64,000 bases of DNA from Nanosynbacter sp963524495 (GTDB lineage: Bacteria > Patescibacteriota > Saccharimonadia > Saccharimonadales > Saccharimonadaceae), in assembly GCA_046846435.1 (NCBI GenBank), contig CP128407.1:744001-808000 (forward strand). The letters are read 5' to 3'. Below, in pieces: positions 25,506-34,699 of the stretch. The notes beneath the pieces are model-generated. The model ran no database searches. It saw nothing but the letters and a program-made list of their open reading frames with translations, and was not told where the DNA came from. How positions within the stretch are numbered: position 1 is the stretch's first letter; every line of letters begins with the position of its first letter. The translations under genes were made by a program, and so were the position numbers.

Positions 25506-26459
25506 CTAACTCTTGATGCGCGTACCAGCGGCACCGTTGATAGCGTCAGCGGTTTTTTCGAGCGAGGTAATGATCGCCGTACGGCCCGAAGCACCAGCCA
25601 CAAAACTTAGTGCCGCTTGGGTTTTCGGTAGCATTGAGCCAGCCGCAAACTGCCCAGCATCAATATGCTGCTGCAATTCTTCGACCGACACCTCGCCAAG
25701 CGCCTGCTCCGTCGGCTGACCAAAATTGACCTTAGCTGCATCAACCGAGGTTAGGATCAATAGTGTGTCCGCCCCGAGTGTGTCCGCCAGCTTGGCCGCA
25801 CCAAAATCTTTATCAATTACCGCAGCTACGCCGCTCAGTTGGCCCGATGCATCACGCAGCACCGGGATGCCGCCGCCACCAGTCGAGACCACCAGCACGC
25901 CGGCATCGACCAGCGCCTTGATGACGGGAGCCTCGACGATTTCCTGAGGCTTTGGTGATGGCACGACACGCCGCCAACCACGACCCGAGTCCTCGCGCAC
26001 GGTATAGCCGCGTTCAGCCTGTACCTTCTTGGCCTCTTCTTCCGAATAGAATGGCCCGATCGGCTTGGTCGGATTTTGAAATGCCGGATCAGCTTGATCA
26101 ACCACCGTCTGGGTAACGATGCTCGCTGCATACTTATCATGCACACCGCGAGTTGCCAGCGCATCGTGGATCGCTTGCTGCAACCAAAAACCAATTAGCC
26201 CCTGGCTCATCGCACCAGAATCTTCCAGCGGCAAGCTCGGCACCGCCTCGGTGTTAATCGCTTCCTCGTGTAGGACAATGTTGCCGACCTGCGGGCCATT
26301 GCCGTGGACAATGGCTACGCGGTGGCCAGCTTGAATCAGCGGCAGGAGCTGGGCGATTGTCTCATCGGCCACTCGCTGCTGCGCCTGAGACGAGGCCTCG
26401 CCCTGACGTTGCAGGGCGTTACCTCCAAGCGCGACGACAATGGTTCGCTGCTGATTCAT
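25506..26459 (-). CDS. arcC: Carbamate kinase
   Basis: Last step of the arginine deiminase pathway: carbamoyl phosphate + ADP to ATP, CO2 and NH3. 317 residues of the amino-acid kinase fold: ALGGNALQRQGE start, VIVHGNGPQVG-like AIVHGNGPQVGNI, STGGGGIPV and the VIDKDFGAAKLA active-site Asp/Lys segment. Its ATG shares one base with the arcD stop (TAATG), so it is coupled. Last gene of arcA-arcB-arcD-arcC. Confidence 0.96.
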   Translation of the reverse strand: MNQQRTIVVALGGNALQRQGEASSQAQQRVADETIAQLLPLIQAGHRVAIVHGNGPQVGNIVLHEEAINTEAVPSLPLEDSGAMSQGLIGFWLQQAIHDALATRGVHDKYAASIVTQTVVDQADPAFQNPTKPIGPFYSEEEAKKVQAERGYTVREDSGRGWRRVVPSPKPQEIVEAPVIKALVDAGVLVVSTGGGGIPVLRDASGQLSGVAAVIDKDFGAAKLADTLGADTLLILTSVDAAKVNFGQPTEQALGEVSVEELQQHIDAGQFAAGSMLPKTQAALSFVAGASGRTAIITSLEKTADAINGAAGTRIKS

Positions 26460-28012
26460 TAGGCGATGGCTCCGTATACTGTGATAGCTACGAGGCTAAT
26501 TATCGCAAAGACCACCATGATTGGTATTGAACGCTTCAACCATGCGCGGTACGACACGCCAGCTAGGGCTAGACCGCCCATCAACGAAGCAATGGTTGGC
26601 GCCATCATATTCAATAGACCTGATGCTGTTGCAAATGCGACAACGATGATCTCCTTGCTGGAGCCGACTAGATCAGCCACCGGCGCGATGACTGGCATAG
26701 TTGCCGCCGCTAGACCTGATGATGACGGAATGATAAAGCTCATCGGCAAGTAGAATATATAGGCGAGAATACCAACAAAGCTACCCGCACCCTTCAGGGC
26801 AGATTCGCCCCAGCTGATGATCGTGTCTTGGATGGCACCATTCTGCATCACCACGCCGACACCGGCGGCCACCGCAATGATCAGCGCCACACTCAGTAGA
26901 TCGGCTGTACCCTTCAGGAAGGTGTCAACAACGAAGACTTCTTCTTTCTTGAATTGGCGATAATAAATCGCTGCGATAACTAAGGTTGACAACAGGAACA
27001 GGGTCGAGATCTCATTGAAATACCATTCGCCAAACGGCAAGACATGACCAAGGCCCAAGATAGCACCAACGACCGGTAGCTCCATGAACCATTTATGGAT
27101 ATCGGCAAATAGCGTAATCCCCCAGTTGCCCCACGGGATCAGTGAGATAATCATCAGCAGGAAGGTGATGCCAAAGACCGCCATCACTGCTTTGCGTAGA
27201 CCAGTAAACTCTGGCACGTTGCTCATATCAAGTGCGGTGGTGGCTGGCTTGTAGCGAACATCATCTTTATACTTACCAGCTTTTACCTTCGAGGCATACC
27301 GCATGGTGAACACGATAGCCGCGATCAAACAGAGCAACAAAATTATTGACTGGAGACCCAACACATTACCGAGCGGCACTTCGGCCGACTTGACGGCGAT
27401 ACCGGTTGAAAATGGGTTCAGGGTTGAGCCAAGCACACCAACGCCACCACCGAGCACGATCACCATCACCGCAGTCATGGCGTTGTAGCCAGCCGCCATC
27501 ATGATCGGCACCACCAGCGCGTAAAAGGCCACTGCCTCTTCCTGCATACCGTAGGTGGTACCACCGATAGCGAAGAACGTCATGAGAATTGGGATAAGCC
27601 ATTTCTCCTTGCCCTGCATCTTGCGCAGCATGGCACCGAGCGTCGCATCCAGCGCACCAGTTTTCATCGTCACCCCGAGGAATCCACCGAGGATCAACAC
27701 GAAGACGATGACGTCAAGCTTCTCGCTCATGCCCTTGATCGGCGCAAGTGCTGCATCCCACAAACCTTGGCGGGAATCAGTGGTTGTCTCGGTGCCGTCA
27801 TCGGCTTTTTTAGTAGTGACTTTATCAGTCTGTTTATACGTACCAGCGATGCGCACTGTCTTTTCCGCATCATTTGGATCTGGTTTTGTGTTGTACACAC
27901 CAGACGGGATAATCCACGTTAGGACCGCCATCAAGGCAATCACCACAAACAGCACGGTAAAGGCTGAGGGCGAGCGCAGCTTTTTCTTAATTTTTTTCAT
28001 TTTTTCTACCAT
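26459..28012 (-). CDS. arcD: YfcC/ArcD-type arginine:ornithine antiporter
   Basis: About 517 residues with 12 or so membrane helices, YfcC family (C4-dicarboxylate transporter-like), the type found with arc genes in streptococci. Conserved segments: AFTVLFVVIALMAVLTWIIPSGVY in helix 1, GGTTYGMQEEA, and SFIIPSSSGLAAATMPV. Position between arcB and arcC implies electroneutral exchange of arginine for ornithine. AAAGGAGG lies 8 nt before the ATG at 28012, so this start is better than the ATG at 28045 that abuts arcB. Confidence 0.88.
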   Translation of the reverse strand: MVEKMKKIKKKLRSPSAFTVLFVVIALMAVLTWIIPSGVYNTKPDPNDAEKTVRIAGTYKQTDKVTTKKADDGTETTTDSRQGLWDAALAPIKGMSEKLDVIVFVLILGGFLGVTMKTGALDATLGAMLRKMQGKEKWLIPILMTFFAIGGTTYGMQEEAVAFYALVVPIMMAAGYNAMTAVMVIVLGGGVGVLGSTLNPFSTGIAVKSAEVPLGNVLGLQSIILLLCLIAAIVFTMRYASKVKAGKYKDDVRYKPATTALDMSNVPEFTGLRKAVMAVFGITFLLMIISLIPWGNWGITLFADIHKWFMELPVVGAILGLGHVLPFGEWYFNEISTLFLLSTLVIAAIYYRQFKKEEVFVVDTFLKGTADLLSVALIIAVAAGVGVVMQNGAIQDTIISWGESALKGAGSFVGILAYIFYLPMSFIIPSSSGLAAATMPVIAPVADLVGSSKEIIVVAFATASGLLNMMAPTIASLMGGLALAGVSYRAWLKRSIPIMVVFAIISLVAITVYGAIA

Positions 28013-28045
28013 GTCCGGAGCCTCCTTTACTCCTGTATTAGACAT

Positions 28046-29035
28046 CTACAGCGTCAAAGCGATAACCGCCTTGATGGTATGCATACGATTTTCCGCCTGG
28101 TCAAAGACGATCGAATTTGGCGAGCGGAAGACGTCATCCGTCACCTCCATCGCCTCTAGCCCGAAATCGTCCCTGATGTGCTGGCCGGTCGTGGTCAACG
28201 CATCATGAAAGGCCGGCAAGCAGTGCATGAACTTGACTTCAGGATTGCCGGTGAGGTTCAGCATGTCACGATTAACCTGGAAGTGACGCAGCTGATTGAT
28301 GCGCTCGGCGAACTTATCCTCTTCGCCCATCGACACCCAAACATCAGTGTAAATGACATCAGCACCGCGCAGGGCTTCCTCAAAATTATCAGTGATAGTA
28401 ATCCGCCCGTGATTCTGGTGCGCCAGCTCATGCGCGTGATGGACGAGGCCCTCCTCAGGGAACAACTCACGCGGTGCCAAAATCCGAAAGTCCAGCCCCA
28501 TAATCGCCGAGCCGAGCAGCAAGCTATTAGCCATATTGTTGCGGCCATCGCCGACAAACACCAGCTTGACGCCGTGCAACCGGCCGAGGTGCTCCTCGAT
28601 AGTCATAAAGTCGGCTAGAATCTGCGTTGGATGGAACTTATCAGTCAATCCGTTCCACACCGGCACGCCGGCATGCTTCGCTAGATCCTCCACCGTCTTA
28701 TGCGCAAACCCACGAAACTCAATACCATCAAACATGCGGCCGAGCACCTTGGCGGTATCTTCAACCGTCTCTTTCTTGCCAAGCTGAATGTCGTCTTTGC
28801 CAAGGTATTCTGGCGCGATACCGAGGTCGTTGGCCGCCACCGTAAAGGCGCAGCGCGTCCGCGTCGAGGTTTTTTCAAACAACAACGCAATGTTCTTGCC
28901 CTCATGAATCCGATGCGGCGTACCAGCGTACTTCATCCGCTTATACTCATTCGCCGTCGTTAGTAGCAACCGAATGTCACCCGCGGTAAAATCACCCAGT
29001 GTTAGGAATGATCGCCCTTTCAAACTTTGTGCCAT
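28046..29035 (-). CDS. arcB: Ornithine carbamoyltransferase (catabolic)
   Basis: Converts citrulline and phosphate to ornithine and carbamoyl phosphate in this setting. 329 residues: carbamoyl-phosphate loop STRTRCAF near 57-64, the NGLTDKFHPTQILADFMT segment, the ornithine-binding DVWVSMGEEDK loop and HCLPAFHD. A GGGAGGATG ribosome-binding site lies in the end of arcA, whose TAA is one base before the ATG. Arc-type operon context decides the catabolic role over ArgF. Confidence 0.96.
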   Translation of the reverse strand: MAQSLKGRSFLTLGDFTAGDIRLLLTTANEYKRMKYAGTPHRIHEGKNIALLFEKTSTRTRCAFTVAANDLGIAPEYLGKDDIQLGKKETVEDTAKVLGRMFDGIEFRGFAHKTVEDLAKHAGVPVWNGLTDKFHPTQILADFMTIEEHLGRLHGVKLVFVGDGRNNMANSLLLGSAIMGLDFRILAPRELFPEEGLVHHAHELAHQNHGRITITDNFEEALRGADVIYTDVWVSMGEEDKFAERINQLRHFQVNRDMLNLTGNPEVKFMHCLPAFHDALTTTGQHIRDDFGLEAMEVTDDVFRSPNSIVFDQAENRMHTIKAVIALTL

Positions 29036-30271
29036 TTATACATCCTCCCTTACTAGCGGCATGCTCATACAGCGCGGACCACCACGGCCGCGGCCAAGCT
29101 CAGCGCCGCTGACTTCGATAACTTCAACGCCGTGCTCGCGCAATTTTTGGTTCGTCACATAGTTGCGGTCATACGTCACCACCACGCCCGGCGCAATTGC
29201 CAAGGTGTTCGAGCCGTCGTTCCACTGCTCGCGGGCTGCTGCGATCGGATCGCCGCCGCCACATTCGATCAAGGTAACGCTCGGCAGCCCCAAGGCCACT
29301 CGCAAGACATGCTCGAGATCCGTCTCATGCGTAATGCGCGGGAACGGCTGTCCCTCAACCTTTTCCAATACGAAACAATTCATCTTGCCGCCGCGGTCGC
29401 GGATTTCCGGATGAATAGTAAACTTGTCCCGATCAATCATGGTAAACACCGTATCCAGGTGCATGAAGGCGTGCGACTTTGGAATCTCCATGGCAACGAC
29501 CTTCTTAAAGCCGGAGCCAGCAAACAGTTTCGTCGCCATCTTTTCAATTGCCTCAGCCGTGGTGCGCTCCGATACGCCGATGGCCATCACTTCACTGCTC
29601 AACACTAGCTCGTCACCACCTTCGATTGAGAACTTTTCGTGGCGATCATACCACACCGGCACATTCTTGCCGGCAAACCGTGGATGATGATCAATGATGT
29701 AGCGCATGAACAGCGACTCTCGACGACGCGCCGGCCAGTGCATCTTGTTGATCGTCAGACCGTGACCAATGGTTGCAGCCGGGTCACGCGTAAAGTACAA
29801 GTTCGGCATCGGATCGAGATAGAATGGATAATGATTTTTCTCGATCATATTGTGTAGCTGCTGGTGCTGGTCTGGTGGCAGCGTAATCTCGTCCTTGCGC
29901 ACACCGGCCATAATTTTACGCACCATCGCGTTCGTTGGTAGGTCTAGCAGGAACTGGCGCAGCACCCTGGTGACGCGGCGTGACCCTTGCTTCGAATTTG
30001 CCAACATTTCATCAACAAACTGCTCGCGTAATTGATCAGTGTGTAGCGCTTCGGTCACCAGCTGATCGAGATACAGCACCTCGACACCATGATCACGCAA
30101 TACCTGAGCAAACGCATCATGCTCCTTTTGGGCGACCTGCAAATACGGAATGTCGTCAAACAGCAGATCAGTCAAGTAGTCTGGTGTTAAGTTTTCTAAT
30201 TCTTCGCCCGGACGATGCAACAGCACCGCCTTGAGTCGGCCAATTTCTGATGTAATATGTAATGGATCCAT
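29036..30271 (-). CDS. arcA: Arginine deiminase
   Basis: Hydrolyses arginine to citrulline and NH3. 411 residues. Guanidine-modifying fold with EGGDELVLSSEVM, HLDTVFTMID and the nucleophilic Cys in GGPRCMSMPLVRED at the C-terminus. First gene of the operon; GGGGATGGGGGT precedes the ATG and AT-rich -10-like sequences lie upstream, but no ArgR/ArcR box was recognised. In oral Saccharibacteria this pathway gives ATP and acid protection during life on or away from the host. Confidence 0.97.
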   Translation of the reverse strand: MDPLHITSEIGRLKAVLLHRPGEELENLTPDYLTDLLFDDIPYLQVAQKEHDAFAQVLRDHGVEVLYLDQLVTEALHTDQLREQFVDEMLANSKQGSRRVTRVLRQFLLDLPTNAMVRKIMAGVRKDEITLPPDQHQQLHNMIEKNHYPFYLDPMPNLYFTRDPAATIGHGLTINKMHWPARRRESLFMRYIIDHHPRFAGKNVPVWYDRHEKFSIEGGDELVLSSEVMAIGVSERTTAEAIEKMATKLFAGSGFKKVVAMEIPKSHAFMHLDTVFTMIDRDKFTIHPEIRDRGGKMNCFVLEKVEGQPFPRITHETDLEHVLRVALGLPSVTLIECGGGDPIAAAREQWNDGSNTLAIAPGVVVTYDRNYVTNQKLREHGVEVIEVSGAELGRGRGGPRCMSMPLVREDV

Positions 30272-30353
30272 ACCCCCATCCCCTTTTTGTTTATGGTTAT
30301 ACTAATAATATAGCATATACTAAACAGAACACAAGTATCATTCAGGGGCTAGC

Positions 30354-30968
30354 TCACTGCCGAATGATGGCTAACGACGACTCGACTGTCACCTGGGCCG
30401 GGTGGCACCTCAGCCACTCATCGACCACCCGCGCGGCGCCCGGCAAGGCTTCATTGGCATAGTCATCAACAATGATGGTCGCTCTTTTCTGAAACTTGCC
30501 GTCGCACAGGCGAAATGAATCGGCAATTGATTCATAAAAATCGCCGTCAAAAAACGCAAAACTGATACTTTCCGGCACGTCCTCAGGAGTGAAATCAGCA
30601 AACCAGCCTTTGTGAATAATTGGCAGTTTCAAGCCAGCCTTTTTAAAATTCTGGATGAAGGTTTTGCGCGGCGCCAACAATTCGCCAGCTTTGAACTGCT
30701 CGCCGGCAGCGCTGTTGTCTGCTTGAGTTTTTTCTGGTAGGCCAGCAAACGAATCGTAAACATGAAACTCACCAGCAAAATTATAGGCGTCCAATAGCCG
30801 CCGAATGAACAAACTAGTTGTGCCGACATAACAACCAAACTCCACAACGTTACCAGTCGCGCCGCTTCGTAGCACCGTCTCCAGCTCCCGCAGCAAAACG
30901 CCGAGTTCTTTGGCGTCAACTTGATCGGAAATGATGGGATATTTGGCGAGGAGTCGGTCGGTGATCAT
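30354..30968 (-). CDS. TylF-like SAM-dependent methyltransferase
   Basis: About 204 residues with a class I methyltransferase fold: motif I VEFGCYVGTTSLF, the HVYDSFAGLPEKT strand typical of TylF/macrocin O-methyltransferases, and the metal-linked SFAFFDGDFY and TIIVDDYANEALPGAARVV segments. The natural substrate is likely a sugar or small phenolic group; cannot be told. Start at MITDRL (30968) from the -10 box. Confidence 0.85.
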   Translation of the reverse strand: MITDRLLAKYPIISDQVDAKELGVLLRELETVLRSGATGNVVEFGCYVGTTSLFIRRLLDAYNFAGEFHVYDSFAGLPEKTQADNSAAGEQFKAGELLAPRKTFIQNFKKAGLKLPIIHKGWFADFTPEDVPESISFAFFDGDFYESIADSFRLCDGKFQKRATIIVDDYANEALPGAARVVDEWLRCHPAQVTVESSLAIIRQ

Positions 30969-30974
30969 TATTAA

Positions 30975-30980
30975 ATTATA
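30975..30980 (-). promoter_or_regulatory. Leaderless-type -10 box of the TylF-like gene
   Basis: TATAAT, spacer TTAATA (6 nt), ATG at 30968. Confidence 0.6.
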
Positions 30981-31011
30981 TCGCAATTATTGGATTAATG
31001 TCGTTTCGCTA

Positions 31012-31731
31012 TCATTTCCCCATACCATATTGTCTGAAAATATTTACATACTTTTGCATAAACTCTTCTTTGCGATCCGCATTATACTGCATGATGAACC
31101 GCGGATGCTCCAACGGCACGATAGTATCAAAGAAATGATACTTATTATTTATATTGGTCAAAAACTTAAAATTCTCACCGCTGCCGATGCAAAAGCAAAC
31201 GGTTGTATCAATATTAAAATCGATCTGGCACCTCAGCGAATCTACGATAAAAGGATGTAAACATTTTTTCAGAGCTGCATTTTCATAGTAATTACAATTT
31301 ACCCAATTACCTTTCAAATTTATCTTTTCAATACCTAGCGGACACACAAAACTCATGTAAAATTGCTTGTAAAAATTCTGGCGCTCACCGTATTCTTCCA
31401 TCACTTCATATAAGAAACTTGACGAGCGTTTATTCGCTCCAAAAGCATCTAGAGAAATCCCGGTGTCTTTTTGTAAATGATTAACGTCTTCAAACGGTAC
31501 GCCAGTAAGCGCTGTCCCGCGCCGCGCCGGTGAACTGCCCAAAATCATAAACCGCCGCTTATTATCATGATAATATTTATGGTAAAATCGACACGTTATT
31601 TGCGTTATTTGATGTTGATTAGCGCCAGCGAATGGATTGATTAGACGATATCTTTCTGGCAAATTTATGCTGGCATCCTTTAACCTATCGTTAAACGCCA
31701 ATATTTTTTGAGCGATGGTTTTGGATTTCAT
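31012..31731 (-). CDS. SMUG2-like uracil-DNA glycosylase (DUF4918 family)
   Basis: 239 residues. The FMILGSSPARRGTALTGVPFED segment near 60-82 corresponds to the glycosylase water-activating loop (G-x-x-P-x-R-x-G-x-x-x-T-G-x-P-F), and VPLEHPRFIMQYN near 210 to the DNA-intercalating HP-x-x-x-x-QY motif. The FxSFVCPLGIEK stretch is also typical. Likely base-excision repair. Lower GC than its neighbours. No clear leaderless box; a TTTACAATAAAAAT stretch lies upstream. Confidence 0.8.
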   Translation of the reverse strand: MKSKTIAQKILAFNDRLKDASINLPERYRLINPFAGANQHQITQITCRFYHKYYHDNKRRFMILGSSPARRGTALTGVPFEDVNHLQKDTGISLDAFGANKRSSSFLYEVMEEYGERQNFYKQFYMSFVCPLGIEKINLKGNWVNCNYYENAALKKCLHPFIVDSLRCQIDFNIDTTVCFCIGSGENFKFLTNINNKYHFFDTIVPLEHPRFIMQYNADRKEEFMQKYVNIFRQYGMGK

Positions 31732-31767
31732 ATGTATTTTTATTGTAAATGATGTACGTCAAAATGC

Positions 31768-31773
31768 TAAAAT
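31768..31773 (+). promoter_or_regulatory. Leaderless-type -10 box of the EreA/ChaN-like gene
   Basis: TAAAAT preceded by TGC, spacer TAGGCT (6 nt), ATG at 31780. Confidence 0.6.
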
Positions 31774-31779
31774 TAGGCT

Positions 31780-32505
31780 ATGAGAAATTTCTTGCCGAAA
31801 CAATTAGACATAAAGCACCTCGAGCTCCCGCGACCCGCCCTACAAAAGTCAAACCTAATTGTATATGGCGAAATTCACGGCATCAAAGAAAATGCCGATA
31901 TAGTCTATAACTTGGTTAAAAAACTTGACATACAACGATTGGCTATTGAAGCCAGTCCTACCGTATTTGACTTCATCAATTCAGCAAAGATTAATTCTTA
32001 TGATTTTTCCTTAGTTGACGAAGACCTTTTTGATTCGAGCATTCTATCTCTTGAGATGATAAAAACGATAGCAATTCTTCTGCAGCAAAATCAACTTAAA
32101 GAGCTCGTTTTTATTGATACATTTTTTGACAATTTAGATGAGGACGCCGTCATATCACCAAGCCCGCAGGAACGAGAAAAACAACTAGCTAAAAATATCC
32201 TCGGAATTGACGACTCTCTACCAACATTATGTATTATGGGACAATGGCATACGCAGCCCAAAATTGTTACAGATGGCGAAACACGGCATGAATCAGCGTT
32301 ATATCGCTTGAGAAAAACAAAACCAAATGTACCGTTTATTCACAATATCTATCGACAAGGGCAACTATTTAATGATGGAAAAATAATTGAATTACCAGAC
32401 AACCCAGCAGTGTCGTCTTGTTACGAAATTGTCCAGAAAACCGATATTGATTTTGACCTTCACGTACCCGAAGCAACAAAAATTATCACTATGCTAAAAT
32501 CATAG
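31780..32505 (+). CDS. EreA/ChaN/TIKI-superfamily protein
   Basis: 241 residues. The motif VYGEIHGIKEN near 28-38, a second acidic strand RLAIEASP and a late MGQWHTQP (His) follow the G-E-x-H / E / G-x-x-H pattern of the erythromycin esterase, ChaN and TraB/TIKI hydrolase superfamily. Cytoplasmic; substrate unknown. AT-rich relative to neighbours. The stop is 1 nt before the PEBP gene start, but that gene has its own -10 box. Confidence 0.6.
   Translation: MRNFLPKQLDIKHLELPRPALQKSNLIVYGEIHGIKENADIVYNLVKKLDIQRLAIEASPTVFDFINSAKINSYDFSLVDEDLFDSSILSLEMIKTIAILLQQNQLKELVFIDTFFDNLDEDAVISPSPQEREKQLAKNILGIDDSLPTLCIMGQWHTQPKIVTDGETRHESALYRLRKTKPNVPFIHNIYRQGQLFNDGKIIELPDNPAVSSCYEIVQKTDIDFDLHVPEATKIITMLKS
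32495..32500 (+). promoter_or_regulatory. Leaderless-type -10 box of the PEBP gene
   Basis: TAAAAT preceded by TGC, spacer CATAGT (6 nt), ATG at 32507; the box lies inside the end of the upstream gene. Confidence 0.6.
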
Positions 32506-32506
32506 T

Positions 32507-32968
32507 ATGAAAATTACTAGCCCTGCCTTCGCCGAAAACGCTAAGATACCAAAAGTCTACGCTAAGCTCGGCGGCAACCAACGCCCGCCACTCGAGATTG
32601 ACGATGTCCCAGCAGACGCCAAAAGCCTGGCAATCATTTGCCATGATCCAGATGCGCCTGGGCGCGATGGGTTCTACCATTGGACGGTTTGGAATTTACC
32701 GAGCAAGACCACTGAAATCACTGGCGAATCGCTACCCCTAGGCGCTGTCGAAGGCGTTACCAGCTGGGGTCGTCCTGGCTGGGGCGGGCCGCAGCCGCCG
32801 TTTGGCACGCACCGCTATCAATTTTACGTGTATGCGCTGAACATGACACTGGACTTGCCAGGCACTACCAAGCCCAAAGAACTCATCACTGCTCTCACGC
32901 CGCACATCATTGACCAGGCCGTGTTGACTGGAAAGTTTGGCGTGTTTGATATTTTCCGGCACGGCTAG
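32507..32968 (+). CDS. YbhB/YbcL-family PEBP-like protein
   Basis: 153 residues of the phosphatidylethanolamine-binding/Raf kinase inhibitor fold. The ligand-site motifs are clear: LAIICHDPDAPG, HWTVWNLP, GRPGWGGPQPPFGTHRYQFYVYAL. E. coli YbhB-type proteins of this size have no settled function. Complete, with no signal peptide. Confidence 0.92.
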   Translation: MKITSPAFAENAKIPKVYAKLGGNQRPPLEIDDVPADAKSLAIICHDPDAPGRDGFYHWTVWNLPSKTTEITGESLPLGAVEGVTSWGRPGWGGPQPPFGTHRYQFYVYALNMTLDLPGTTKPKELITALTPHIIDQAVLTGKFGVFDIFRHG

Positions 32969-33044
32969 CCGAGCCCACCAATTAACCAATAGCCAGACCC
33001 GTGAATCTTCCAGTCGCCATCTTTCCTCTCGAGTCATTTTTTAG

Positions 33045-33050
33045 TATACT
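33045..33050 (+). promoter_or_regulatory. -10 box of tRNA-Pro
   Basis: TATACT 11 nt before the mature tRNA 5' end. Confidence 0.5.
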
Positions 33051-33061
33051 ATCTCCAGCGT

Positions 33062-33138
33062 CGGGGTGTGGCGCAGCTCGGTAGCGCGCACCGTTCGGGA
33101 CGGTGAGGTCGTCCGTTCAAATCGGATCACCCCGACCA
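33062..33138 (+). tRNA. tRNA-Pro (CGG), CCA encoded
   Basis: 77-nt cloverleaf: acceptor CGGGGTG/CACCCCG, D-arm GGCGCAGCTCGGTAGCGC, anticodon loop TTCGGGA with CGG, T-arm TCCGTTCAAATCGGA, A73, CCA. The unusual first base C paired with G72 and GCGCAG D-stem are typical of bacterial tRNA-Pro. Confidence 0.95.
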
Positions 33139-33205
33139 TGAAATTATTTGAAGCGTATGTTCATCACCTAGAACCTCTGGCGATCACAAAAGCAAAGGAG
33201 GCTAT

Positions 33206-33673
33206 ATGCAGCGACGAGTTAACGTACGCGGAATTATTATCAACGATCAGGGCGAGCTATTTTGCCAAAAATTGACCGCCAATAACGGCGCGGGGCGAGA
33301 GTTTTGGTGTACACCGGGCGGCGGTTTGGAGATGGGCGAAAGTTTGCTGGACGGTTTACGCCGAGAGATGATTGAGGAAACTGGCGTCAAGCCAACCATC
33401 GGCAAGCTATTATTCATCCAACAATTTACCGACACCAACCCCTCGTCTAAATACGGCATGACCGAGCAACTTGAGTTTTTCTTTTCCGTCACCAACTGGC
33501 AAGATTACCAGCATATCGACCTGGAGCAAACATCGCACGGCGTCGAGGAAGTAGCAGAGTGCGGCTTTGTCGATCCGAAAACCACGCGGATTTTACCGAG
33601 TTACCTAACAGAGGTTGACCTAAACTGGCTGGTTAATGAATCGACTGATGTTCAGATAATGAGTGAATTGTAA
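33206..33673 (+). CDS. NUDIX hydrolase
   Basis: 155 residues. Nudix box near 46-68: GGGLEMGESLLDGLRREM continuing IEETGV. AAGGAGG is 5 nt before the ATG. The N-terminal strand RVNVRGIIINDQGELFCQKL and EFWCTPGGG are typical of general NUDIX enzymes acting on nucleotide sugars or (d)NTPs. Independent of the preceding tRNA apart from shared orientation. Confidence 0.9.
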   Translation: MQRRVNVRGIIINDQGELFCQKLTANNGAGREFWCTPGGGLEMGESLLDGLRREMIEETGVKPTIGKLLFIQQFTDTNPSSKYGMTEQLEFFFSVTNWQDYQHIDLEQTSHGVEEVAECGFVDPKTTRILPSYLTEVDLNWLVNESTDVQIMSEL

Positions 33674-33731
33674 CAATCCCACCGAGACTATTTACCAAGG
33701 ATTTTACTATAGCCAGTTTTCGGATAATTTG

Positions 33732-34651
33732 CTACATATAGTCGCGCTGTAGGGTGGTTATTGCATGAACAGCCGCCTCCTTAAGTGCGGGTGAATTTTC
33801 ACTCGCAGACACCACTTCTCGGTAACTGCCCAGACATTTTTCTAATAGCTTCCACCTATCGGCTGGAGACTGGTTGAGCTGATTCGCCAAAACTGATATA
33901 GCGTCAATAAGTAACGACCGGAGGTCACCTTGAACTGATCTATTGATATATCCTTGCGCGCGAAAAATATCCTCACCATGATCAACTTGCTCAACATAAC
34001 CACGAAAACTCCTCGCATATTCAAAGTCAATATAGCGAGTCGCTGAATTATCACCATCAGAACCCGACAGCCGGACAAGATTACGCATAAAAGCATCCTT
34101 GTGAGCAATATGTATTTTATGCAACGCAGATAATGCCAGAAGAGCATCCACTAAATGCTGTTTGATATTCTCTGAGCTCATTTCACGCCATGCAAGACCC
34201 TCAAAGTTGACCGCTTTTCCATTGAATTGAGTCATAATCCATGCCAAACGGTCCTTGGAACCACTGGGCTTCCCTGTTATCATAAGTGCTTGAACTGAGA
34301 AGGGGGCCAGCCCCTGCGTACCAACATACTGGGTCATGGCGACCTCGGCAAGAGCAGTTGTCAGCGGAAGCCGCTTAATAGCAAACTTTCCTTGGAGCCA
34401 CTAACTGTTTTCACATCTACGGTAAATGCTCCGTTGCGAGACGAGCCTTCACGTGATAAATCTCTGTGTGGCTCAGCTGTAGTGACAGGGGGAAAGTTCG
34501 GTGTAACATACAGCAATGGTTTATTGTCTAAATCAAGCTCTGGATAAAACTCCCTGGACATATGATCAACTTGCTCTGACATGTCAGGCAAAAACGGCCT
34601 TCTAGTTGTCTCAACCAAAAGGCGACATGCTGCTCCACGCTCGGTATCCAT
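33732..34651 (-). pseudogene. Protein kinase-like gene with a frameshift
   Basis: Two frames make one kinase-like protein. The upstream frame (34651-34361, 96 codons) ends in FTVDVKTVSGSKES; the downstream frame, open before its ATG at 34337, reads GKFAIKRLPLTTALAEVAMTQYV, giving a glycine-loop and ATP-binding Lys across the junction at about 34387-34395. The rest contains the catalytic HKDAFMRNLV (H-x-D-x4-N) and the metal-binding DFE. Restoring one base near AAGG would rejoin them. Either a real recent mutation, a programmed shift or a sequencing error. Family: aminoglycoside phosphotransferase/Ser-Thr kinase-like. Confidence 0.65.
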
Positions 34652-34657
34652 ATTTAT

Positions 34658-34663
34658 ATTATA
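34658..34663 (-). promoter_or_regulatory. Leaderless-type -10 box of the kinase-like gene
   Basis: TATAAT, spacer ATAAAT (6 nt), ATG at 34651. Confidence 0.55.
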
Positions 34664-34699
34664 ACATAAAATTATTATTTTGAAAATAGCTATATCGTA

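Noticed and set aside
28046..29035. Anabolic ArgF instead of catabolic ArcB
   Set aside because: Operon with arcA, arcC and an antiporter and absence of arginine biosynthesis genes favour the catabolic role.
33066..33275. Frame through tRNA-Pro and into the NUDIX gene
   Set aside because: It is mostly antisense or frame-shifted translation of a tRNA and a real gene; no independent start signal.
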